From assembly GCA_031368215.1 (NCBI GenBank), contig JANLRD010000292.1:1-37777 (forward strand): 37,777 nucleotides of DNA, read 5' to 3'. This DNA is from JANLQX01 sp031368215 (GTDB taxonomy: Bacteria; Actinomycetota; Acidimicrobiia; Acidimicrobiales; JANYDT01). The stretch's first letter is position 1, and every line of letters starts with the position of its first letter. Both the position numbers and the translations under genes were made by a program. Below the pieces are notes generated by a model that searched no databases, was not told the origin of the DNA, and was given only the letters and a program-made list of their open reading frames with translations. Below, piece by piece: positions 17,003-23,002 of this stretch.

Positions 17003-18088
17003 CTACAGCGGGCTGTGAAAGCTGACCCAGGAACTGGCCGGGGCGCTCTTCACGAGGACGGTTTTGCCGGTCTGGGGAGCATCGACGACCGCCGTACCGA
17101 CGCCCAGGTACATCGACACGTGCCCCGGATGCCAGATGATGTCACCGGGAAGAAGTTCGGAGGCCGACTTCTTCGTCAGTCCCTGATACTGCAGCGTGCT
17201 CGTCCGAGGGATCTTCACCCCCGCCTGGGACCAGGCGTAACTCGTGAGGCCCGAGCAGTCGAACCCGCCGGGCTTGTTCCCGGTGAAGCGGTAGCGGGTG
17301 CCGACCTGGGCCATGGCGGTGAGGACCGCCTTCATGCGTCGTCCGTCGGTACGGACCCAGACCGCTTCCAGCGCCGCCGGATCCGTCTTCGTGCGGGGTC
17401 CGACGACCTTGGACATCGCCCGGAGAAGGGCGATGTAGCGCTCGGCCGTGGCCGTCGGCAGCGCGGCGAGGATCTTCTGTGATTCTTGGCTGATGGGAGC
17501 GACGATGGCCGTGCCGAGGACGTAGTCGGCCAGGTCACTGGTATTGATGATCGCCGATGACACGCCTTCGCTCGACGGTGGGCGCGGGACGTTGGGGTCG
17601 GGCGCGACGGTGGTCGGCGTGAACGCGAACTGCACCGCCGGCGCCGGACCGACGACCGTCGGGATCTGCCCGTCGACCAGACCGGTGCCGGCAGACACGG
17701 GCTGACCGGCGACGGGCTCCCCGGGTAGGGCACTGAGCGCAGCGGAGGCAAGGTCGGCCAGCGGATCGGAGAAGCTCTGCGCCTCCACGGGCGAGGAGAC
17801 AGGGGTCGGGGCCGAGACCGCGGACTGCTGCGTACCGTCGATCAGACCGGCCACGACCGGCATCACCGTGGTCGTGGTCGACCGGGCCTTCTTCCTCGGT
17901 GCCGCCGTCGGTATCGGGGTGGCGACCGGAGTCGGCACCGCGGCCGGTAGGGGAGCACCGACGACAGTGTTCTCCGGAGGGATCGTGTTCGCTGCGCTCA
18001 CCTGCCCCATAGCGGGAACGCCGACCAAACCCGCAGCACAGACGCCGGGGAGAAGGAGGACACCAATTCGAATGGACCATGTGGTCAT
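17003..18088 (-). CDS. Secreted NlpC/P60 peptidoglycan hydrolase
   Basis: 361 residues from ATG 18088 (MTTWSIRIGVLLLPG). An N-terminal signal peptide ends near AMGQVSAA. A long Pro/Thr/Ala-rich disordered region (~35-190) probably spans or binds the wall. The C-terminal NlpC/P60 domain (~255-361) has its catalytic Cys in GGFDCSGLTSYAWSQAG, His in GHVSMYLG and a third polar position near VDAPQTGK. Such enzymes cleave stem-peptide bonds in peptidoglycan during division or growth. The upstream 246-bp region holds a 14-bp palindrome. I looked there for the c-di-AMP (ydaO) riboswitch often found before such genes and could not recognise one. Confidence 0.88.
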   Translation of the reverse strand: MTTWSIRIGVLLLPGVCAAGLVGVPAMGQVSAANTIPPENTVVGAPLPAAVPTPVATPIPTAAPRKKARSTTTTVMPVVAGLIDGTQQSAVSAPTPVSSPVEAQSFSDPLADLASAALSALPGEPVAGQPVSAGTGLVDGQIPTVVGPAPAVQFAFTPTTVAPDPNVPRPPSSEGVSSAIINTSDLADYVLGTAIVAPISQESQKILAALPTATAERYIALLRAMSKVVGPRTKTDPAALEAVWVRTDGRRMKAVLTAMAQVGTRYRFTGNKPGGFDCSGLTSYAWSQAGVKIPRTSTLQYQGLTKKSASELLPGDIIWHPGHVSMYLGVGTAVVDAPQTGKTVLVKSAPASSWVSFHSPL

Positions 18089-18137
18089 GAAGCCTCCGCG
18101 CGCAGACGTCGAGAACAACGGGTGCGTTTGGTTCGTG

Positions 18138-18151
18138 GGACCGATCGGTCC
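18138..18151. promoter_or_regulatory. 14-bp perfect palindrome upstream of the NlpC/P60 gene
   Basis: GGACCGATCGGTCC is a perfect dyad located 50-63 bases before the start codon of the leftward NlpC/P60 gene, a suitable position for an operator or a 5'-leader structure. Which factor might bind it is unknown. Confidence 0.35.
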
Positions 18152-18334
18152 AGGTTTCGATGCGGTGTCGCCGTGTCCGTCGGGACAAGCCCGGGCGATC
18201 AGCCGCAGATGACGTTCGGTTGTCCAATGAACCTAGCAGCCCTTCGTCAGCGAGCGCTGCAGCGACCACGATTCGTGGCAACGGGCCGAAAGAGTCACGC
18301 AGTGCGTGGTCGGGCGAGGACCGGCGTTCCGGTA

Positions 18335-19024
18335 TCAGGCTTCGGGGCCGCTCGGCCGCAGCATCGCCGGATGGAGCAGTGCCGCCGTTCCGCGACGGAA
18401 GAGATCAGGGCCGCGACGATTGCCTGCGTCGGCGTCGTCGGGCACCACGAACCCCGGCGTGGCCAGCACCTTCCGGCGGAAGTTCGCCGAATGCAGGGCA
18501 ACGGACCAGACCGATTCGTAGACGCGTCGGAGCTCAGGGATGGTGAACGGTTCAGTGACGAGCGTGGTGGCCACCGTCGTGTATTCGAACTTCGCCCGCA
18601 CCCGCTCGACGGCGTCGTCCAGAAGTCTGCTCTGCCCGTGAGCGAGCACACCCGTCTCGTGCAGATCGTCCAACGCGAAGACCCGGCCGCTCGATGGGGC
18701 CAGCGATGACTCGGCCACGAGCGCGACATAGGCGACGGTGATCGCACCCTCACCGGTCGGCGACACCATTGCGTAGGTGCGCAGCTGTTCGACGAATACC
18801 GCATCACGAGCCTTCGCGACACCGGCCGAGGATTGAAGAAGCCCTGCTGCGACATCGTCGAGCTCGCCGACACCGAGATGGGCGCGCGGCAGACGCCACG
18901 CACCTGCGGCCACACCGCTGCTGACGCGCTCGACGAGGACCCCGAGCCGCCCCTGGCGAACGGTGAGGATCGCCACATCGACCGAGACAGCGAACGATTC
19001 GTTCGCCTTCTCCGGGTGCGTCAT
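18335..19024 (-). CDS. nrtR: NrtR-type regulator of NAD metabolism (Nudix fold plus winged helix)
   Basis: 229 residues. The N-terminal half is a Nudix fold (SVDVAILTVRQGRLGVLVERV, WRLPRAHLG) and the C-terminal half is the NrtR winged helix (KFEYTTVATTLVTEPFTIPE, then LRRVYESVW and ANFRRKVL). In NrtR proteins the Nudix domain senses ADP-ribose or related NAD products and the winged helix represses NAD genes. The Nudix box expected as a REx2EExGU-type motif reads LDDVAAGLLQSSAG, without catalytic Glu residues, so it is a sensor and not a hydrolase. ATG 19024 overlaps the stop of the NAPRT-nicotinamidase frame (ATGA), so regulator and target are co-translated. Autoregulation through the promoter near 21103-21259 is likely. 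Confidence 0.82.
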   Translation of the reverse strand: MTHPEKANESFAVSVDVAILTVRQGRLGVLVERVSSGVAAGAWRLPRAHLGVGELDDVAAGLLQSSAGVAKARDAVFVEQLRTYAMVSPTGEGAITVAYVALVAESSLAPSSGRVFALDDLHETGVLAHGQSRLLDDAVERVRAKFEYTTVATTLVTEPFTIPELRRVYESVWSVALHSANFRRKVLATPGFVVPDDADAGNRRGPDLFRRGTAALLHPAMLRPSGPEA

Positions 19025-21102
19025 CGCACGAGTGTGGAGACCGCGATTTGCGCCCCTTCGGCAGCGAGCACGCGCAAGGTCTCCTCCCCTCCGGGAGCGT
19101 TCACCGCCGCGATGAGATCCGTAAGTACGCGTACTTCATAGCCCAGAGACAGCGCGCTTCGAACGGTCGCCGCGACGCAGTAGTCCGTGGCGATGCCAAC
19201 GACGTCGATCGATCCCACGCGTCGACGGCGCAGGTAGTCGTCAAGGGTCTCATCGGTCGCGGTCGAACGGCCCTCGAAACCCGAATACGCAGCTTCGTGG
19301 GACCCTTTGGCAAACCATGCCTCGATCCGAGTGAGCGCAGGATCGAGGTGGGCGTGGGTCGAGGCGCCATGCGTCCCGACGACGCAGTGACGAGGCCAAC
19401 TGTCGACGTAGTCGGGAGTGGCCGAGAAATGCGGTCCCGGATCAACGTGTGCGTCAGCCGTTCCGACAACGACAACGTCGTCGTCGACGTTCAGGAGAAG
19501 ATGCTCGGCGATCCGAGCGACCGTGGCGCCACCACCGGCAACCGCAAGCGAGCCACCCTCACAGAAGTCGTTCTGACAGTCGACCACGATGAGGGCGCGT
19601 CTGGTTCCAGTCGGCTTCGACATCTCTGCTCCTTTCGCTATCGCTACCTCGGCGACAGCAGTTTCGGTCGTGTTCGGCACACCGGTCAGCGACCGGGTCT
19701 CGGTGAGGGGTCGGTCATCGACGACAGGGCTGACAACCGTTTCGCCCGGAGTGAGATCGAGTGCGCCCAACTCGTCGAGCAGCACGCGGACGGACCGGTG
19801 ACGATCACGGGCCGCCGCAACCTGGGCGGCGCGTCGGCCTGAGCCGAGTGCGTTCGCGGCGGGCAGGGTCGGACCGGGCTCGCCATCGCCCATGGCGCGG
19901 CAATCGAAGTCCGTTGCGACGCCTTGACGGACGAAGCACCGCTGCACGGCACCCGGCACATCGGCATCGAGAGGCAAGCCGAGCTCCAGCGTTTCGACGA
20001 GCGAACCGTCGGATTCACGGTGACGTCGGGCCCGTTTGCGACCGCCGATTCCCGCCTTTCCCGCAGAACGCTTCGCAACGGGTTGGAGCACGCCGTCGCT
20101 GTCGTCGATGGCGACGAGCTTGTACGTAAGGCCTGCGGTCGGCGCGCCGGATCCGGTGACCAGACTGGTTCCGACGCCGAAGACATCGATCGGAGCCCCC
20201 GCTTCGATGAGCTCCTGCATGCGGTACTCGTCGAGATCTCCACTGACCACGATGCGCGTCGCGTGCGCGCCGAGTTCGTCGAGCAGGAGTCGCGCCGACA
20301 GGGTCTCAGCGACAAGATCACCGGAATCGATGCGCACGCCCCCGGGCCCGGCGGCACCGAACTCGCGCGCGGCGGCAACGGCGTTGCGCAGACCCTCCGG
20401 AATGTGCCACGTGTCGACCAGGAGTGTTGTGCCGATGCCCTGCGCGGCGATCTGTGCTCGAAAGGCCGCCGGTTCGGCTAGGTGGGCGAGCGTGAAGGCG
20501 TGCGCGGCCGTTCCTGCGGTGGCCAGACCGAACCATGCTCCAGCGGCGAGGTTCGACGTGGCGTCGAGGCCGGCGATCGCCGCGGCGCGGGCGGCGGCCA
20601 CTGCGGCATCCGGATCCGTACGACGGCTCCCCATCTCGATCGTGCGTCGTCCGTGGGCAGCCGTGACCATCCGGCTCGCGGCCGCGGCGACGGCACAGTC
20701 GTGGTTGAGGATGGACAGGATGACCGTTTCGAGCACGACAGCCTCGGCGAAGGTCGACTCGACGGTGAGAACCGGACTGGTGGGGAAGTACACCTCGCCC
20801 TCGGGGTAACCCCACACGTCGCCACGGAACCGATACCCGGCGAGCCACTCGAGCGCGCGCGGCGAGAGACCGAGCCGGGCCAGGAAGTCGATATGGTCCG
20901 CCGTGAATCGGAAGCCCTCGATCGCCTCGACGACCCGGGCCGTCCCGGCAATAACGCCGTAGCGACGGCCGGCCGGCAGACGACGGGTGAACACCTCGAA
21001 CACCGCTCGACGGTCGGCAATACCCGACTCGAGCGCAGCGTCGATCATGGTGACCTCGTAGCGGTCGGTGCGCAAGGCGGCGTCCAGCACGCCCGCCATC
21101 AT
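19021..21102 (-). CDS. pncB-pncA: Nicotinate phosphoribosyltransferase-nicotinamidase fusion
   Basis: 693 residues in one frame. Residues 1-~450 are nicotinate phosphoribosyltransferase (TDRYEVTMIDAALESG, IEMGSRRTDPD, TSNLAAGAWFGL, GTAAHAF, VDTWHIPEGLRNAV, GVRIDSGDL, FGVGTSLVTGSGAP). A ~45-residue linker leads to Met494, where a complete 200-residue nicotinamidase begins: Asp15 in VDCQNDFCEGG, metal ligands D57/H59/H65 (ADAHVDPGPHF), Lys106 (FAKGSHE) and nucleophile Cys149 (GIATDYCVAATV). Nicotinamidase makes nicotinate from nicotinamide, and NAPRT converts it to nicotinate mononucleotide. Together they form the deamidating salvage route. A consensus ribosome-binding site precedes Met494, so free PncA may also be made. 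ATG 21099 is an equal start choice. Confidence 0.85.
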   Translation of the reverse strand: MMAGVLDAALRTDRYEVTMIDAALESGIADRRAVFEVFTRRLPAGRRYGVIAGTARVVEAIEGFRFTADHIDFLARLGLSPRALEWLAGYRFRGDVWGYPEGEVYFPTSPVLTVESTFAEAVVLETVILSILNHDCAVAAAASRMVTAAHGRRTIEMGSRRTDPDAAVAAARAAAIAGLDATSNLAAGAWFGLATAGTAAHAFTLAHLAEPAAFRAQIAAQGIGTTLLVDTWHIPEGLRNAVAAAREFGAAGPGGVRIDSGDLVAETLSARLLLDELGAHATRIVVSGDLDEYRMQELIEAGAPIDVFGVGTSLVTGSGAPTAGLTYKLVAIDDSDGVLQPVAKRSAGKAGIGGRKRARRHRESDGSLVETLELGLPLDADVPGAVQRCFVRQGVATDFDCRAMGDGEPGPTLPAANALGSGRRAAQVAAARDRHRSVRVLLDELGALDLTPGETVVSPVVDDRPLTETRSLTGVPNTTETAVAEVAIAKGAEMSKPTGTRRALIVVDCQNDFCEGGSLAVAGGGATVARIAEHLLLNVDDDVVVVGTADAHVDPGPHFSATPDYVDSWPRHCVVGTHGASTHAHLDPALTRIEAWFAKGSHEAAYSGFEGRSTATDETLDDYLRRRRVGSIDVVGIATDYCVAATVRSALSLGYEVRVLTDLIAAVNAPGGEETLRVLAAEGAQIAVSTLVR
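19629..19635 (-). promoter_or_regulatory. Internal ribosome-binding site before the nicotinamidase part
   Basis: On the minus strand AAAGGAG lies five bases before the in-frame ATG at 19621-19623, near-ideal for translation initiation. There is no stop codon between the upstream NAPRT frame and this ATG. The site indicates that the nicotinamidase was, or still is, translated independently. Confidence 0.6.
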
Positions 21103-21125
21103 GACTCAGAACGAGTCGCCCAGCA

Positions 21126-21138
21126 ACTCACTGTGAGT
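21126..21138. promoter_or_regulatory. 13-bp dyad in the divergent NAD-salvage promoter
   Basis: ACTCAC-T-GTGAGT is a perfect dyad with a single central base, 24 bases before the pncB start. Beside it GACTC (21103-21107) and GAGTC (21113-21117) form a second dyad. Position and symmetry suit a repressor site, most simply for NrtR. I do not know the NrtR consensus of this lineage well enough to match it. Confidence 0.4.
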
Positions 21139-21155
21139 CCCGTTGGGAGAGAGGT

Positions 21156-21175
21156 TGCCCCCGTATATGGGGGCA
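21156..21175. promoter_or_regulatory. 20-bp palindrome in the pncB/PPOX divergent region
   Basis: TGCCCCC (21156-21162) and GGGGGCA (21169-21175) are perfect 7-bp arms around GTATAT. The element lies 54 bases before pncB and 84 bases before the rightward PPOX gene. It may be a regulator site for either gene; the arms also resemble poly-G/C operators of CsoR-type repressors, but no such gene is present here. Confidence 0.4.
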
Positions 21176-21259
21176 GAACACCTCCGAAGGGCGCTGGGAG
21201 GCGTTTTGCCTCACCCAGGCCGGTCCAAGTCGCGCCCCGAACGCGGGCACGATGGAGCG

Positions 21260-21724
21260 ATGGCTTCCACCCACCCTTTGCCGTTGCTCCTTCCCGACCT
21301 GAAGGCTGTACAGGACCGGTCGAAGCGATTCGGCTCGACCGTGTTCTGGGCCACGACCCGTCCGGACGGTCGGCCGCACGTGGTCCCGGTCGCAGCCGGC
21401 TGGATCGACGGTTTGCTGACCACGTTCGTCCTGACGAGTTCGGTCAAGGTCGCGAACCTCCGACAGAACCCGCGTGCGATGGCCCACTGGAACGTCTCGG
21501 AGGCCACTGGGTGGGACAGCCTCATGATCGAGGGAACGGCGACGGTCGTCGACGACATACCCGGTCGCACGGCCCTGTGGGATCGCATGGGCTACGACCT
21601 CTCACCGTTCGAACCGGGTGGTCCGTCCGCCGATTCGCACGTGTTCCTCCGACTCGCTCCATCACGGGCAACGCTGCTCGAGATGTACGGCATCAAGGGC
21701 CGCCACCAGTGGCGAGCTGTTTGA
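21260..21724 (+). CDS. Pyridoxamine-5'-phosphate-oxidase-like flavin/F420-binding protein
   Basis: 154 residues from ATG 21260. It has the split-barrel pattern of PPOX proteins: FGSTVFWATTRPDGRPHVVPV, GLLTTFVLTSSVKVANLRQNP, AMAHWNV and MIEGTATVVDD. The SSVKVANLRQNPRA segment is the phosphate/cofactor loop. Many actinobacterial members use F420 or FMN to reduce small molecules, and some bind heme. The short length and VFWATTRPDG opening lean to the F420/FMN group rather than true PdxH. It is divergent from pncB and may share its regulatory region, though a functional link to NAD is not shown. Confidence 0.8.
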   Translation: MASTHPLPLLLPDLKAVQDRSKRFGSTVFWATTRPDGRPHVVPVAAGWIDGLLTTFVLTSSVKVANLRQNPRAMAHWNVSEATGWDSLMIEGTATVVDDIPGRTALWDRMGYDLSPFEPGGPSADSHVFLRLAPSRATLLEMYGIKGRHQWRAV

Positions 21725-21771
21725 CGACGCCCTCGGGCGCATCCCCAACGGACCCGAGCGAACCCGACGAC

Positions 21772-22863
21772 ATGAACGACAGCCGCCGGCGACACCGCCG
21801 CATCGCCGGTTGTGCCCTCGGGCTTGCCGCAGCCGTGGTGTGCGTCTCGGCCCCTGCTGATTCGGCGCGCCGATCAGTGAAAGTCCGCGCCGCACGCGCC
21901 ACCGTGACCGCCTCGACCACGACGACGGCCACGACCATCGCGCCGACGACGACATCGACGCCGGGCGTGCCGTCGGCACAGATCACGACGTTCGCGTCGA
22001 CGAGCACCTCGGTACGGATCGTGCTGGGGCCGACCGGGCGGACCGATCTGGCGGCTTCCGTCACGGTCGACGCCATCGGGTTCGATGAAGGAGCCCGGAC
22101 CGTGTCGTTCCCCGCGGGAGTCTCTGACCTGTCCGTGGGTGTCAGCTTCAACCCAGACACGAAGTACACCTTCGGGGTGAAGTGGGCCGCCGTCGACGGG
22201 ACGACAGGGGCGGAGGACAGCAAGGTCGTGGCACCGTACTTTCCGCAGCCCCGCTACCGGGGACCGGTGCCGGTCGCCGGGCCGGGTTGGAGCGTGCTGT
22301 TCACCGCGGACTTCACCCCGACGCGGCGAAACCCCTGCGCTCCGATTGACGTCTTCTACGACACGACGAACCAGCAACTCGACCTCACGGACACGATCCG
22401 CTCGGCAATAGCGCAGGCATCCGCCGCCTCCGGAGTTCCGATGCAACTCGTCGGGGCGGGTCGTGTCCGGCCATCGACACCTCGCGTCCTGGTCATCGAC
22501 TGGGTGCCGGGCCAGACCGAGTGGCTGGGGGTGGCGCGGCAGGCGAATCAGACGGACGCCCGCGGCGTCGTCTGGAGGACGACGCTCTCGATCTCTCTCG
22601 CCGCATCGAGAGGAGTCGCACGCGGACGGTGGGAGACGGTTGTGCTCCACGAGCTCGGCCACATCCTCGGGCTGCAGCACAGCCACGATCCGACCTCGCT
22701 GATGTTCTCACCAGCAGAGTCGAGGGAACCGTGGCCATGGGTGACCACCGTTTTCACCGAAGGGGACCGGCGGGGGCTCTTCGCCGTGAACGCCGGTGCG
22801 TCGGGCGGGTGCTCTCCCACCATCGAACCGGGCGATCTCTGGAACGGACAACAGGGGCCGTAG
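21772..22863 (+). CDS. Secreted matrixin-like (metzincin) zinc metalloprotease
   Basis: 363 residues. A signal peptide (IAGCALGLAAAVVCVSAPADSA) is followed by a Thr-rich linker (45-65), a beta-sandwich-like region (~68-155; fibronectin-III-like strands such as KYTFGVKWAAVDG) and a catalytic domain. The zinc motif HELGHILGLQH gives H293, E294, H297 and H303, with a Met-turn at SLMF (M311), the metzincin signature. The stretch SGVPMQLVGAGRV resembles the active-site edge strand of matrixins. It likely acts outside the cell on peptides or surface proteins. I see no recognisable inhibitory propeptide Cys. The start at ATG 21772 places the signal peptide correctly, 47 bases after the PPOX gene. 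Confidence 0.82.
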   Translation: MNDSRRRHRRIAGCALGLAAAVVCVSAPADSARRSVKVRAARATVTASTTTTATTIAPTTTSTPGVPSAQITTFASTSTSVRIVLGPTGRTDLAASVTVDAIGFDEGARTVSFPAGVSDLSVGVSFNPDTKYTFGVKWAAVDGTTGAEDSKVVAPYFPQPRYRGPVPVAGPGWSVLFTADFTPTRRNPCAPIDVFYDTTNQQLDLTDTIRSAIAQASAASGVPMQLVGAGRVRPSTPRVLVIDWVPGQTEWLGVARQANQTDARGVVWRTTLSISLAASRGVARGRWETVVLHELGHILGLQHSHDPTSLMFSPAESREPWPWVTTVFTEGDRRGLFAVNAGASGGCSPTIEPGDLWNGQQGP

Positions 22864-22878
22864 CCGCGAAACTCCAAC

Positions 22879-22921
22879 CCCAGCAAGGGTGCACGAAACC
22901 CGGTGTTCTCGTACAGTCGGC
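22879..22921. repeat. 43-bp direct repeat, copy 1
   Basis: It begins CCCAGCAAGGGTGCACGAAA and ends TACAGTCGGC, and is identical over 43 bases to the copy at 22956-22998 (77-base period). It starts 16 bases after the metalloprotease stop. An internal GGGT...ACCC pair could form a short stem. Confidence 0.85.
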
Positions 22922-22955
22922 AAGAACTCGGCTACACCGCCGCCGCACCAAACGA

Positions 22956-22998
22956 CCCAGCAAGGGTGCACGAAACCCGGTGTTCTCGTACAGTCGGC
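22956..22998. repeat. 43-bp direct repeat, copy 2, ending at the start of the XRE-LuxR regulator
   Basis: This is the second exact copy. Its last bases (CGGC) together with the following GGAA form the apparent ribosome-binding site of the GTG start at 23003. The sequence after both copies is also similar (AAGAACTCGG versus GGAAGTGAACTCGA), suggesting that a promoter and 5'-leader segment of the regulator was duplicated, or that both copies are binding sites for a regulator of this gene. Confidence 0.85.
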
Positions 22999-23002
22999 GG
23001 AA

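Noticed and set aside
18089..18334. c-di-AMP (ydaO) riboswitch before the NlpC/P60 gene
   Set aside because: The position would be typical, but I could not match the conserved core in this leader.
20482..21771. Rightward frame extending the metalloprotease upstream
   Set aside because: It overlaps pncB antisense and the PPOX gene in another frame; the signal peptide places the real start at 21772.
22879..22998. CRISPR array
   Set aside because: There are only two repeat copies of 43 bases with one 34-base gap and no cas genes nearby.
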